Source: Planococcus shenhongbingii | GTDB lineage: Bacteria > Bacillota > Bacilli > Bacillales_A > Planococcaceae | Direction: 5' to 3' | NCBI RefSeq assembly: GCF_030413635.1 | Contig: NZ_CP129235.1 | Location: forward strand, 3,348,001 to 3,412,000 | DNA length: 64,000 nucleotides | Shown here: positions 42,436 to 51,556 of the stretch, in pieces | How positions within the stretch are numbered: the stretch's first letter is position 1 | Layout: each line of letters starts with the position of its first letter | The notes under the pieces: generated by a model | Databases searched by the model: none | Seen by the model: the letters and a program-made list of their open reading frames with translations, nothing else | Told to the model about the DNA's origin: nothing | Translations under genes and position numbers: made by a program

Positions 42436-43422
42436 CTAGGGTATCAGCAATATCTTGCCGATGCTTTTTCTGCTTTCAATGTGGGCATGCGCTTCTGAAG
42501 CTTCCGCTAACGGAAAGCGTTTTGAGATGGCCATTTCGAGCTTTTTCTCAAGCATGAATGCCGTTATTCTTTGTGCTGCTTCCTGTAAAAATTCCGGCCG
42601 CTGTTTGCGGTAAGTTCCTGTACTGTAGCCGATGACTGAGCGGCAGCTGGAATGCAGATCAGCAGTCGTGATTTTTCCCGGCACAGACCCTGAATTTCCA
42701 TGGCCAAAAGAAATGATTCTGCCAAACGGAGCCAGGCATTTCATGCTTTTCTCAAAATTCTCTCCAGCAACAGTATCCAGAATGACATCCACCCCTTTGC
42801 CGTCCGTCAATTTTTTCACTTCTTCTACAAAATCTCCTGTCACGTAATTGATTACATGGCCAGCCCCAAAGTTTTTGGCGATGCCCTTTTTTTCGTCACT
42901 GCCAACCGTTCCAATAATCATTCCTGCACCGAAGATTTTGGCTAACTGAATCGCCGTCGAGCCGATGCCGCCTGCCGCCGCATGGATCAGGATGCTCTCT
43001 CCCGGAGCGAGCCGCGCCATTTTTTGTATGACGTTGTACGCGGTAATTCCCACGGTCAGCGAAGCTGCGGCCGTTTCGATATCCATTCCATCCGGAACCA
43101 TATAAGTCAAATCTTCGTCCGCTGCCACGTACTCAGCGTAAGACCCTTCTTTTGGAAATGCCATCACCCGCTGCCCCGGCTTACACTTCGTTACTTCACT
43201 TCCCACTTCGATAATTTCCCCTGCACAGTCCAGCCCCGGAGTAAACGCTGCTCCCGGCGCTGTTCCATGGTATTGTCCTTGGCGCGCTTTGATATCTGCA
43301 AAATTCACGCTGATTGCCTGTACTTGTATCAGCACCTGGTTCGGCGTAATTTTCGGTTCTTCCACTTCCAGAAGCTGCATGACTTCAGGCGCTCCCAGTT
43401 CCTTCACAACGATTGCTTTCAT
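42436..43422 (-). CDS. Quinone oxidoreductase-like zinc-independent MDR protein
   Basis: A 328-residue NADPH-dependent oxidoreductase of the quinone-reductase branch of medium-chain dehydrogenases. GLDCAGEIIEVGSEV, the Rossmann loop ILIHAAAGGIGSTAIQLAK (about 140-158) and the terminal ESRKSIGKILLIP are seen; the zinc cysteines of alcohol dehydrogenases are absent. It probably reduces quinones or enones. It follows the TetR gene by 21 bases and is likely controlled by it. GGGGGATG precedes the ATG. Confidence 0.88.
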   Translation of the reverse strand: MKAIVVKELGAPEVMQLLEVEEPKITPNQVLIQVQAISVNFADIKARQGQYHGTAPGAAFTPGLDCAGEIIEVGSEVTKCKPGQRVMAFPKEGSYAEYVAADEDLTYMVPDGMDIETAAASLTVGITAYNVIQKMARLAPGESILIHAAAGGIGSTAIQLAKIFGAGMIIGTVGSDEKKGIAKNFGAGHVINYVTGDFVEEVKKLTDGKGVDVILDTVAGENFEKSMKCLAPFGRIISFGHGNSGSVPGKITTADLHSSCRSVIGYSTGTYRKQRPEFLQEAAQRITAFMLEKKLEMAISKRFPLAEASEAHAHIESRKSIGKILLIP

Positions 43423-43443
43423 TCACCCATCCCCCTAAAATTT

Positions 43444-44028
43444 TCATGTTAAAATTTTAAGTAAATAATCCGCATAAATCTGTTCAATTTCCTCTTTGCT
43501 GAATTCTCCTTCTGGCGAATACCAGACTTGAATCCAATTGGCCGCACCTAAAATAATCATCCTGGCCATTTTTTTTTGGTTTACCGTGAACTCCCCTTTT
43601 TGAATTCCCTGCTGAATCATTTGATCGAAAAGCCCCGCATATGCATCTCTCTTTTTTACAATCGGATCGATGTATTCTTCCGAGAAAATCTGCTCCGGTT
43701 TTACAGTCAGGTTGAAAATTTCTTTCTCTTGTATGGCAATATCCAAATGGACTTTTATGGCTGCCTTCATTTTTTCCCCGGAGGAAATTTCCTTTCCATA
43801 TATGTCTTCCAACTGATTAAAAGCATTAGACAGGATTAAATCGTGGCATTGAAACAACAATTCTTCTTTATTCTTAAAATAATAATAAAGCGATCCTTTT
43901 GTCATCAGCAGTTCAGCTGCAATATCTTCCATTGTCGTATGATGGAATCCCTTTCTTGAGATAACCAGACTGGCTGAACGAAGGATGTCCTCTCTTTTCT
44001 TAGCCGCTTTTTTTTCTCTTAAATTCAT
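43444..44028 (-). CDS. TetR-family transcriptional regulator
   Basis: A 194-residue regulator. The TetR helix-turn-helix is clear: KKREDILRSASLVISRKGFHHTTMEDIAAELLMTKGSLYYYFKNKEELLFQCHD (about 11-64). The C-terminal ligand domain (FNLTVKPEQIFSEEYIDPIVKKRD..MIILGAANWIQVWYSPEGE) resembles that of regulators sensing acyl-CoA or hydrophobic drugs, but this is only a family impression. It is the first gene of a two-gene operon with the quinone reductase. GAGGTG precedes the ATG. Confidence 0.88.
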   Translation of the reverse strand: MNLREKKAAKKREDILRSASLVISRKGFHHTTMEDIAAELLMTKGSLYYYFKNKEELLFQCHDLILSNAFNQLEDIYGKEISSGEKMKAAIKVHLDIAIQEKEIFNLTVKPEQIFSEEYIDPIVKKRDAYAGLFDQMIQQGIQKGEFTVNQKKMARMIILGAANWIQVWYSPEGEFSKEEIEQIYADYLLKILT

Positions 44029-44143
44029 CGCAGCACCTCATACTTATTTATTTTCTCATTGCCTGCTCTCTTTTGCCTTTTTCCCTATTATAAATTACTG
44101 AAACAATTTTGAATGGCCGATTAAATACGACGAACAAAAAATA

Positions 44144-44168
44144 AGCCCTTCATTGTAAAATGAAGGGC
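44144..44168 (-). terminator. Terminator of the YebC-family gene
   Basis: A 10-bp stem (44144-44153 with 44159-44168) followed on the minus strand by TTATTTTTTG. Confidence 0.82.
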
Positions 44169-44179
44169 CCTCAACTCTA

Positions 44180-44899
44180 TTATTCACCTAAGTCAACATT
44201 GTGATATACCTGTTGCACATCTTCTAAATCTTCGATGGCATCAATCATTTTCTCAAATTGCACTTGCGTGTCTTCCGGCAGTTCCAGTTCATTTTGTGCA
44301 AGCATCGTCAACTCGGCAATGCTGAATTCAGTAATGCCGGCATTTTTGAATGCTTCCTGCACGACGTGGAACTGATCCGGTTCAGCGTAAACGATTACCG
44401 AATCTTCTTCTTCGATGATATCACGCACATCAATGTCCGCTTCCATCAGCAATTCAAGAATTTCATCAGCTGTTTTGTCTTCAATCCCGAAGACAGCCGT
44501 ATGGTCAAACATATACGAAACCGATCCGCTGACGCCCATATTTCCGCCGTTCTTGCCGAATGCCGCACGCACGTCTGAAGCTGTGCGATTCACATTGTTC
44601 GTCAATGTATCGACAATCACCATTGACCCGTTAGGGCCGAAGCCTTCGTAACGCAGTTCATCATAGCTTTCTTCTGAACCGCCTTTTGCTTTTTCAATGG
44701 CCCGGTCAATGATGGCTTTTGGCACACTATATGTTTTCGCACGTTCAAGTACCACTTTCAGCGCCTGATTCGATTCCGGATCCGGCTCGCCTTGTTTAGC
44801 GGCAACGTAGATTTCCCGGCCGAACTTCGCATAAATACGGCTTGTGTTAGCGTCTTTGGAAGCTTTTTTCTCTTTAATATTATTCCACTTGCGTCCCAT
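44180..44899 (-). CDS. YebC/PmpR-family transcriptional regulator (YeeI/YeeN type)
   Basis: A 239-residue protein of the YebC/TACO1 family. [44 protein letters not shown] and [23 protein letters not shown] are characteristic; the N-terminus with [11 protein letters not shown] is the YeeI/YeeN branch rather than classical YebC (AGHSKWANIKHRK). Members act as DNA-binding regulators or as translation factors. The ATG at 44899 matches the family start; a GTG at 44911 is ignored. The ribosome site (GTGGGAAA) is weak. Confidence 0.9.
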   Translation of the reverse strand: MGRKWNNIKEKKASKDANTSRIYAKFGREIYVAAKQGEPDPESNQALKVVLERAKTYSVPKAIIDRAIEKAKGGSEESYDELRYEGFGPNGSMVIVDTLTNNVNRTASDVRAAFGKNGGNMGVSGSVSYMFDHTAVFGIEDKTADEILELLMEADIDVRDIIEEEDSVIVYAEPDQFHVVQEAFKNAGITEFSIAELTMLAQNELELPEDTQVQFEKMIDAIEDLEDVQQVYHNVDLGE

Positions 44900-45082
44900 A
44901 TGGTTTCCCACTTTCTTTCAGCTTTGAATGTGAAGAACGTTCACTAATCTTTATTATATAATAAATCCTGCATTTCTATCGACATATATACTCAAAAACT
45001 TCATGACTTGGTTTGAATAGGTACTTCGGAGGCAAGACACTATAAGAGAAGGATGTATTAAATTTAAAAGGAGGAATTCTAA

Positions 45083-45826
45083 ATGGCAGGAAACAAAGCA
45101 ATTATTATCACAGGCGGAGCTAGCGGCATCGGGCGCGAGGCTGCTTATCAATTAGCCAAAGCAGGAAATGCAATTGTGGTAGCCGATTTCAACGAAGAAG
45201 GCGCAAAAGAAACGGCAGCAAATATCAAAGCGCAAGGCGGCAAAGCAGCAGCGTTTAAAGTGGATGTATCGAAAGCGGAAGAAGTTGAAGCGATGGTTGA
45301 TTTTGCGGTTGATACATTCGGTACATTGAATGGCCTATTCAACAATGCCGGCATCGGCTTAGTTAAACCATTGCTTGAAATGGATCCCGCTTCTTACCAT
45401 AAAGTAATTGATGTCGATCAGCACAGTGTCTACTACGGCATCTATTATGGAGCGAAAAAAATGGTGGAACTTGGAGCCAAAGGGACAATCGTCAACACCG
45501 CTTCCATTTACGGCTCAATGGCTGCAAAAGGCAGCTTCAATTACAATGCCGCAAAAGCTGCGGTGGTCATGATGTCCAAATCGGGAGCCCTTGAACTGGC
45601 TGAACATGGCATCCGTGTAGTCGGCGTTGCTCCTGGGTTCATTGATACGCCGATTCTTGGAGACAATGAAGAAATGAAAAAAGCTTTGTCTGCGCTGCAT
45701 ATGCACAATCAGCTGATTCAGCCTGAAAAAGTGGCCAATGTAGTAAAGTTTCTATTCTCTGAAGAAGCCTCTGCTATCAACGGTTCAACTGTTGCGGTAG
45801 ATGACGGATTCTTAAGCTTCAAATAA
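45083..45826 (+). CDS. SDR-family oxidoreductase
   Basis: A 247-residue NAD(P)-dependent short-chain dehydrogenase. The cofactor loop TGGASGIG (10-17), the NNAG motif, and the catalytic Ser (NTASIYGS) with Tyr-x3-Lys (NYNAAKA) are intact; the C-terminal NGSTVAVDDGFLSF is typical. The substrate is unknown; the closest impression is 3-oxoacyl- or glucose-dehydrogenase-like SDRs. AAAAGGAGG precedes the ATG. It is monocistronic. Confidence 0.88.
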   Translation: MAGNKAIIITGGASGIGREAAYQLAKAGNAIVVADFNEEGAKETAANIKAQGGKAAAFKVDVSKAEEVEAMVDFAVDTFGTLNGLFNNAGIGLVKPLLEMDPASYHKVIDVDQHSVYYGIYYGAKKMVELGAKGTIVNTASIYGSMAAKGSFNYNAAKAAVVMMSKSGALELAEHGIRVVGVAPGFIDTPILGDNEEMKKALSALHMHNQLIQPEKVANVVKFLFSEEASAINGSTVAVDDGFLSFK

Positions 45827-45842
45827 AGAAATCTTCAACTAG

Positions 45843-45876
45843 AAAAAAGCTGCCTTCAGTCAAAGGCAGCTTTTTT
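45843..45876. terminator. Bidirectional terminator overlapping the last codons of the nos-linked gene
   Basis: A 14-bp perfect stem (45843-45856 with 45863-45876) between convergent genes. The end KKAAFD-stop of the minus-strand gene is encoded in the hairpin. Confidence 0.85.
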
Positions 45877-46104
45877 GGTTTTGCTTTTATCTACTCGAAA
45901 ATATTCCGACAGCTGAATAACGCGGACATTCCCCGTATGCAATTCATGATAAATGCCTCTGCTGTCTGTAAACGATATATACTGATCCCGTTCACTGTGG
46001 ATCAGAGCTTCCGCTTTTTCCTGTGACTCCACGTGGATAAATCTGCGGATGTAATGTTCTTCATCAAAAAAGTAAGTGATTTTGAATTCCTTCAAAGCAG
46101 CCAT
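45856..46104 (-). CDS. Small protein of unknown function downstream of nos
   Basis: An 82-residue soluble protein (LKEFKITYFFDEEHYIRRFIHVESQEKAEALIHSERDQYISFTDSRGIYHELHTGNVRVIQLSEYFRV) with alternating strands and one helix. I do not recognise the family. It begins four bases after the nos stop, so it is almost certainly co-transcribed and may be coupled. GGGG touches the ATG at 46104, while a TTG three codons later sits eight bases after it and may be the true start. Its last codons form the terminator. Confidence 0.7.
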   Translation of the reverse strand: MAALKEFKITYFFDEEHYIRRFIHVESQEKAEALIHSERDQYISFTDSRGIYHELHTGNVRVIQLSEYFRVDKSKTKKAAFD

Positions 46105-46108
46105 CCCC

Positions 46109-47218
46109 TTATTTAGAATACGGAGCCTTCTGAAAAAAGTAATTGGGTTTGACTATATCATTCTTATACGGCTTATGGAAAATATGCGTTGTCGCTGGTG
46201 ATATCGGCGGAATCAGCCATACCCAGTTGCCGGTCAGATTTCTGCCCGCCGCATCTTCTTTTTTCTCAAAACTTTTAAACTGCTTGGCAGCGGTATGATG
46301 ATCCACAATGGTGACACCGGCCTTCTGGAATGAATCCAGAACCGCAATATTCAGCTCAACCAGCGCCTTGTCTTTCCACAACGAACGGTTGGACTCGGTA
46401 TTCAAGCCCATCACTTCCGCGACAGCCGGCAGCAAGTTATAACGGTCTTCATCAGCTAAGTTGCGGGCTCCTATTTCCGTCCCCATATACCAGCCATTGA
46501 ACGGTGCCATCGGATAATGGATGCCGCCTATTTCCAATTTCATGTCGGAAATAATCGGAACGCCATACCATTTGGCCTGCAGCTCTGCAAAACGGTCAAA
46601 TTCCGGATGCTCCAGTTCCACTTCAATCACAGATTCTTTAGGCATTTCAAAATAACGGGGTTCTTCGCCTTTCACTTGAATGACCAAGGGCAGTAAGTCA
46701 AAATGCGTCCTTTCACCTTGCCAGCCTAATTTTTCACATTGCTTAGTGAACTCGATGGAAGTCGAATCTCCTATAATTTCTCCGTCTTTTTCATAACCGG
46801 CGTACCGGATCAATTGGTGATTCCAGATTCTCATCGCGTCTTCGCCATTTGCAGCTGGCGGAAAAACAGTGAGCGTTGGCCGGATCTTACCCTTATTCGC
46901 CGCAAATTCAATGTGATTCACCAAAGCGTCATAAACCCCTTCGGCAGTGGTTTGCCGGCGTTCATCAAAAATGGTCAATGAGTTCCAAAAAAGGCGGCCG
47001 ATGCAGCGGTTATTATTGCGCCATGCCATCCGGGCACCGTGTTCAAGCTCTTCAAATGTATGTCGATACGTATCAGTAGTTTCAATTTCACTGGCAATTT
47101 CAGCAATTCTATCATTCAGTTGTTGCTCATTCTTCCCTAATTCATAGTAGCAAACGGATAAAAACTCTATCGCTTCGTCGAGTAAGGCATTGGGTGTCCC
47201 CACAGCGTTCAACTTCAT
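46109..47218 (-). CDS. nos: Nitric oxide synthase oxygenase
   Basis: A 369-residue heme protein that makes nitric oxide from L-arginine. It consists of the oxygenase domain only, as in other Bacillales, and relies on separate cellular reductases. The heme-thiolate Cys72 lies in [14 protein letters not shown], and the arginine-binding Glu in [43 protein letters not shown] is the pterin-side end. The ATG at 47218 has AGGAG only two bases upstream; a GTG at 47221 and a TTG at 47212 are alternatives, the latter with the best spacing. It is followed by an 82-residue gene. Confidence 0.95.
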   Translation of the reverse strand: MKLNAVGTPNALLDEAIEFLSVCYYELGKNEQQLNDRIAEIASEIETTDTYRHTFEELEHGARMAWRNNNRCIGRLFWNSLTIFDERRQTTAEGVYDALVNHIEFAANKGKIRPTLTVFPPAANGEDAMRIWNHQLIRYAGYEKDGEIIGDSTSIEFTKQCEKLGWQGERTHFDLLPLVIQVKGEEPRYFEMPKESVIEVELEHPEFDRFAELQAKWYGVPIISDMKLEIGGIHYPMAPFNGWYMGTEIGARNLADEDRYNLLPAVAEVMGLNTESNRSLWKDKALVELNIAVLDSFQKAGVTIVDHHTAAKQFKSFEKKEDAAGRNLTGNWVWLIPPISPATTHIFHKPYKNDIVKPNYFFQKAPYSK

Positions 47219-47349
47219 CACTCCTCGTCAACATCATATCATCATCCATTCATTTTTTTCACTTGCAGAACCTTTATGCACTTTGTTTTTTGAGAACAGG
47301 TGCAGTACACTTGAATTGAGCGAAAATACAGTCACAAGGAGAATCATTG

Positions 47350-48135
47350 ATGGTAAAGGCTATTTTTTTTGATTTGGATGACACGTTGTTATGGGACAAA
47401 AAAAGTGTTGCTGCGGCATTCCAGAAAACCTGTGAAATGGCAGCAGATAAAAGCGGAAAAGATTGCACCGGGCTTGAAGAAGCTGTTCGCCAGGAAGCAA
47501 GCGGCCTTTATGCTGCATATGCAACTTATCCTTTCACCCAGATGATTGGCATCAATCCTTTTGAAGGGTTATGGGGAACTTTTGAAGACGAAGGCGCTGA
47601 TTTTCAGGAAATGAAAAAAATCGTTCCCGAATACCGGCGTGACGCGTGGACACGCGGTTTAAAAAGAATCGGCATCGATGACCCGGACCTTGGCCAGGAG
47701 CTTGCCGAATATTTCCCTGAAGCCCGCAGACAGAGCCCTGTCCTATATGAAGAAACACTTTCCGTTCTCGACCGCTTGAAAGGGAAGTATGAGCTTTTGC
47801 TGTTGACGAACGGTTCTCCAGCTTTGCAGAATATCAAACTTGAAATCACTCCGGAAATAGCCCCTTACTTCGACCACATCGTCATTTCTGGAGCATTCGG
47901 CAAAGGAAAACCTGATCCTGCGATATTTGAACATGCGCTGGCCAAATTCGGCTATCAGGCAGACGATGTATTAATGGTTGGCGACAATTTAATGACCGAT
48001 ATCATCGGAGCCGAAAAAGCCGGCATCCGCTCGGTATGGATCAACCGGGAACAAAAAGCGCCACACGAAAGCATCACTCCTACATACGAAATCACACATC
48101 TTGAAGAATTGTTTCCGATTTTAGAGAAGCCATAG
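47350..48135 (+). CDS. HAD-family hydrolase (subfamily IA)
   Basis: A 261-residue phosphatase. Motif I is FFDLDDTLLW (D8, D10), motif II LLTNGS, motif III KGKPDPAIF and motif IV MVGDNLMTDIIGAEKAG. The large cap (about residues 20-115) is of the C1 type. It resembles B. subtilis YsaA. Its location beside serA suggests, but does not show, a phosphoserine phosphatase. ATG 47350 is chosen, with GGAG eight bases upstream; a TTG directly before it is ignored. Confidence 0.85.
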   Translation: MVKAIFFDLDDTLLWDKKSVAAAFQKTCEMAADKSGKDCTGLEEAVRQEASGLYAAYATYPFTQMIGINPFEGLWGTFEDEGADFQEMKKIVPEYRRDAWTRGLKRIGIDDPDLGQELAEYFPEARRQSPVLYEETLSVLDRLKGKYELLLLTNGSPALQNIKLEITPEIAPYFDHIVISGAFGKGKPDPAIFEHALAKFGYQADDVLMVGDNLMTDIIGAEKAGIRSVWINREQKAPHESITPTYEITHLEELFPILEKP

Positions 48136-48141
48136 AAACAC

Positions 48142-48171
48142 AAAAGAGACCCTTCGACAAGGGTCTCTTTT
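48142..48171. terminator. Bidirectional terminator between the HAD gene and serA
   Basis: A 13-bp perfect stem (48142-48154 with 48159-48171) with A and T runs, serving two convergent genes. Confidence 0.85.
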
Positions 48172-48180
48172 CGTTTTCAT

Positions 48181-49767
48181 TCACATATTAATAGCTGTCA
48201 CATGTTCGATTTCCGCCATGCTTGCCAATTGCGCTAAGCCGCTGTCTTCAGCCATTTTATCAATTGACAGCATCATGATGGCGTCTCCGCCTGCATTTGA
48301 ACGGAATACCTGCATTGTTGCAATATTAACGCCTTCTTCGCCAAGCAAGGTTCCGACACGCCCGATCACTCCTGGACGGTCATTATGGCGGATAAACACC
48401 AGGTGTCCTTGAGGAACAATATCCACCAGGTAATTGTCTACTTTGACGATGCGTGCGCCTTGTCCATTCAGCAACGTGCCGGCCGCTGTTCTTGTGCCAT
48501 TAGCTGATTTCACTTCCATTGTGATTAAATTAGTAAAGCCTTTTGCAGTGGTCGACTTGCTTTCATTAACCGTGATTCCTTTTTGGTTAGCCAAGTACAA
48601 AGCATTGACGTCATTAACGTTTTCCCCGAGATGGCGCTTCAGCAAGCCTTTTAAGGCATTACGCGTTAGCGGGCCTACTTCTACGTTCGCCAATTCCCCT
48701 GAATAATGGATATGAACTTCTTCTGCAGTGCCTTCACTCAGATCCGTCAAAAATCTTCCAAGCCGTTCAGCCAAATCAAAATAGGGTTCGATTTTCGCCA
48801 TAATTTCTTTTGGAACAGACGGCAAGTTGACGGAGTTGCGGACAATGCCGGTTGTGAAATAACTAATGACATCTTTGCTGACATCCACTGCGACGCTTTC
48901 CTGCGCTTCAATAGTGCTGGCCCCTAAATGCGGGGTAGCCACTACTTCCGGCAAGTCCAATAAACGGAAATCCACCATCGGTTCCTGCTCAAAAACGTCA
49001 AGAGCAGCTCCGGCCACTTTTCCGCCTTTGATGGCATCATACAGCGCATTTTCATCAATGATGCCGCCGCGAGCACAGTTGATGATCTGTACACCGTCTT
49101 TCATAATTTTAAATGCTTCTGCATTGATCAAGTGGCGCGTTTCCTTCATTAAAGGGGTATGGACTGTGATAAAATCCGCCGCTTTCAATACATCTTCTAC
49201 TGTGCCGAAATCAACGCCCATTTTTTTCGCTTTTTCAGCAGTCAGGAACGGGTCGTAGGCAATGACATTCATGCGCTGCCCTTTTGCCCGCGCCGCCACT
49301 TCCGTACCGATCCGCCCAAGTCCGATAACGCCGAGTGTCTTGTTTTTGAGTTCCACTCCGACATACGATTTCCGGTCCCAGTTCTGGTTGCGCAAAGCAT
49401 AGAAGGCCTGCGGAATTTTACGTGCCATCGACATCAGCATCGCAATGGTATGTTCAGCAGCCGAATTTGTATTGCCGTCCGGCGCATTGACGACGATGAC
49501 ACCATGTTCCGTAGCCGCTTCCAGATCAATATTGTCGACCCCCACTCCGGCTCGGCCGATAATTTTCAAATGCTTCGCTTTTTCAATTATGTCCCGTGTG
49601 ACTTGTGTCTGGCTTCGGACAAGCAAGGCATCAAAATCTTTGATCCGTTCACCCAATTGCTCCGGCGTTAAATTGGTTTCCATGACAAGGTTAAAGCCAT
49701 CGGCCTGGCGCAACGGATAAATTCCATCTTCGCTTAATGGATCGCTGATTAAGATATTATATGTCAT
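48181..49767 (-). CDS. serA: D-3-phosphoglycerate dehydrogenase
   Basis: A 528-residue enzyme for the first step of serine synthesis, 3-phosphoglycerate to 3-phosphohydroxypyruvate with NAD. Domains in order: catalytic/NAD domain ([50 protein letters not shown]), the intervening ASB domain, and a C-terminal ACT domain ([33 protein letters not shown]) that usually gives serine feedback inhibition. It begins five bases after the aminotransferase stop with GAAGGAG upstream, so it belongs to the T-box-controlled operon. Confidence 0.96.
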   Translation of the reverse strand: MTYNILISDPLSEDGIYPLRQADGFNLVMETNLTPEQLGERIKDFDALLVRSQTQVTRDIIEKAKHLKIIGRAGVGVDNIDLEAATEHGVIVVNAPDGNTNSAAEHTIAMLMSMARKIPQAFYALRNQNWDRKSYVGVELKNKTLGVIGLGRIGTEVAARAKGQRMNVIAYDPFLTAEKAKKMGVDFGTVEDVLKAADFITVHTPLMKETRHLINAEAFKIMKDGVQIINCARGGIIDENALYDAIKGGKVAGAALDVFEQEPMVDFRLLDLPEVVATPHLGASTIEAQESVAVDVSKDVISYFTTGIVRNSVNLPSVPKEIMAKIEPYFDLAERLGRFLTDLSEGTAEEVHIHYSGELANVEVGPLTRNALKGLLKRHLGENVNDVNALYLANQKGITVNESKSTTAKGFTNLITMEVKSANGTRTAAGTLLNGQGARIVKVDNYLVDIVPQGHLVFIRHNDRPGVIGRVGTLLGEEGVNIATMQVFRSNAGGDAIMMLSIDKMAEDSGLAQLASMAEIEHVTAINM

Positions 49768-49772
49768 TGTGA

Positions 49773-50927
49773 TTACTCTCCTTCATTCAAATAAATTTGC
49801 TGTGCAGCTTGGACACCTTTGCCAAGTTCGATTTCTTTCCCCACTTTAATCAAACCAATTTCCATTGCCGCTATCGCCTGCAGCATATCGGCTGGAGAAC
49901 AATACCCCATATGGCCGATGCGGAAGATGGTTTTTGCCAAATGCTGCTGCCCCCCCGCAACTTCAAGGCCAAACTCTTTCTTCATGATTTTCCGGAACGC
50001 TTCTGAATCGAAGTCCGCCGGTTTAACCGCTGTAACGGTAGGAGAAGCTGCTTCGTCGTTTGTCAGAAGCGGAATATCCAATGCTTTAAACGCAGCGCGC
50101 GTCATATTCATCATCAGCTGGTGCCGGCTATAGACCTGCTCCAACCCTTCTTCTTCCAGCAATTCAAGCACTTGCTGCAAGCCGAACAAAATTGATAGCG
50201 CCGGCGTAAAGGGTGTCGTGTCTTTTAATATATTGTCACGGTGCTTTTTCAGATCGAGATAAAAACGGGGCTGCGTGTTCGCTTCGATTTTAGACCAGGC
50301 ACGTTCGCTTGCTGCTACGAAGGAGAGCCCTGCAGGAAGCATAAAGGCTTTTTGGGAACCGGTCACAACGATATCAATTTCCCACTCATCCATTTTCGTT
50401 TCTGTTCCTCCAACACAAGATACACCGTCAACAATAAACAATGCTTCGGACACTTCTTTCACAGCTGCTGCCATTTCTTTCACCGGGTTTAATACACCGG
50501 TTGATGTTTCGCAAAAAGTCGATAGCACCACTTTTATTTCAGGATGCTTCTGTAAGAATGCTTTTACTGTTTCCGGGTCTGCTGCTTGCCCCCACTCCAC
50601 TTCCAGCAAATGGGTTTTTATATCATAAGCCTTGCAGATTTTCACAAAACGCTCTCCAAAAGCCCCTGTTACTACCACTAATACTTCTTCGCCTGGCGCT
50701 ACTGTATTGACGACTGCCGTTTCAAGGCCAGCCGTTCCGCTGCCCGTTAAAATCATCACTTCCTGCTGTGTACCAAAAACGCGTTTCAATTTTGGTCGGA
50801 TAGCACTGATCATATCGGAAGTGCTTTGCCCTCTATGGCCGATCATCGGCTGGCTCATGGCCCGGTTGACGCTCGGCGGGATTGGCGTCGGTCCTGGGAT
50901 TCGTAAAATTTGTTGGTCAGTCAGCAT
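49773..50927 (-). CDS. Class V aminotransferase (alanine-glyoxylate/serine-pyruvate family), probable SerC-type role
   Basis: A 384-residue PLP enzyme. The PLP lysine is in VTGSQKAFMLPAG; RIPGPTPIPPSVNRAM and MILTGSGTAGLETAVVN are family marks. Joined to serA and behind a T-box leader, it most likely acts as the phosphoserine aminotransferase, or it makes glycine/serine from glyoxylate or hydroxypyruvate; the sequence alone does not decide. The start at 50927 has AAAGGGG about nine bases upstream. The region between it and the T-box terminator is filled by a copy of the dispersed repeat. Confidence 0.88.
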   Translation of the reverse strand: MLTDQQILRIPGPTPIPPSVNRAMSQPMIGHRGQSTSDMISAIRPKLKRVFGTQQEVMILTGSGTAGLETAVVNTVAPGEEVLVVVTGAFGERFVKICKAYDIKTHLLEVEWGQAADPETVKAFLQKHPEIKVVLSTFCETSTGVLNPVKEMAAAVKEVSEALFIVDGVSCVGGTETKMDEWEIDIVVTGSQKAFMLPAGLSFVAASERAWSKIEANTQPRFYLDLKKHRDNILKDTTPFTPALSILFGLQQVLELLEEEGLEQVYSRHQLMMNMTRAAFKALDIPLLTNDEAASPTVTAVKPADFDSEAFRKIMKKEFGLEVAGGQQHLAKTIFRIGHMGYCSPADMLQAIAAMEIGLIKVGKEIELGKGVQAAQQIYLNEGE

Positions 50928-50958
50928 AATGGTATTCCCCTTTCGTATTTGGAAGCAG

Positions 50959-51079
50959 CAATAATGAGAAACTTCAATCAGTGAGGTCTTCAGCCCCATT
51001 GATTGTTAATTGATCCAATCGGACTTTTACGGTCAGTTGACCTCCCACTTGGGAAAGTGGGAATCTTACTGATCGTTAA
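50959..51079 (-). repeat. Dispersed intergenic repeat, full copy (B)
   Basis: A 121-bp element whose reverse complement aligns over its full length with 10111-10226: TTAACGATCAGTA, hairpin CCCACTTTCCCAAGTGGG, ACTGACCGTAAAAGTCCGAT, AACAATCAATGG and TCACTGATTGAAGTTTCTC in the same order. It lies between the T-box terminator and the aminotransferase start, within the transcribed leader. Confidence 0.7.
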
Positions 51080-51085
51080 AGCGCG

Positions 51086-51362
51086 ATAAAAAAAGACTCC
51101 ACGCCCCTCACATAAAATGCAAGGGGCGAAGAGTCTTTCGATTCGCGGTACCACCCTAATTCACTGCTTCAGATTCAAAAGCAGTCTCATTGGTTCACAT
51201 GCGTAACGGGCACGAGCCGGATGGACCTACTTAGTTTCAATCCATCTATTCAGAAGTGCTGCCAAACGCCGGAACCGCTGATTTTCACCACCCATCAGCT
51301 CTCTGAAGATTCCTGTGCATAAAGCTTATCTTCGTCAAAATAGTTAATTTATTTTTGAATTG
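51086..51362 (-). ncRNA. T-box riboswitch leader (probable tRNA-Ser sensor)
   Basis: On the minus strand the leader has AGAGAGCTGATGGGTGGTG (stem I), GTAGGTCCATCCGG...CCCGTTA, the T-box AGGGTGGTACCGCG (51157-51144) and a strong terminator (51088-51138, 5'-AAAGACTC...GAGTCTTTTTTT). Uncharged tRNA would stabilise the antiterminator and allow transcription of the aminotransferase-serA operon. The specifier codon could not be read with confidence, so serine is inferred from the genes. Confidence 0.85.
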
Positions 51363-51367
51363 AGTCC

Positions 51368-51395
51368 ATCATAACAAATCCAAAAAAGTTGTCAA
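51368..51395 (-). promoter_or_regulatory. SigA promoter of the T-box leader
   Basis: Minus-strand TTGACA (51395-51390), 16 bases, TATGAT (51373-51368), just upstream of the leader. Confidence 0.75.
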
Positions 51396-51507
51396 TATAT
51401 AAAAAATATTTAGATTACTATGGAACCGTTTTCATTTCCGGAAAACCTTTATCCTTTACGGTTCCAGAAGAAATTAACTTTTTTTATTTTTCTTCTCCTT
51501 ATAAAAA

Positions 51508-51533
51508 AGATTGCCGAATAAAATCGGCAATCT
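51508..51533 (-). terminator. Terminator of the acyl-CoA dehydrogenase gene
   Basis: A 10-bp perfect stem (51508-51517 with 51524-51533) then TTTTTTAT on the minus strand. It closes the 51.5-64 kb cluster. Confidence 0.85.
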
Positions 51534-51556
51534 CCTGCATTCATCATGCAATAATT

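Noticed and set aside
44928..44945. GTGAAGAACGTTCAC palindrome as a LexA box
   Set aside because: The GAAC and GTTC halves are adjacent without the four-base spacer the LexA site requires.
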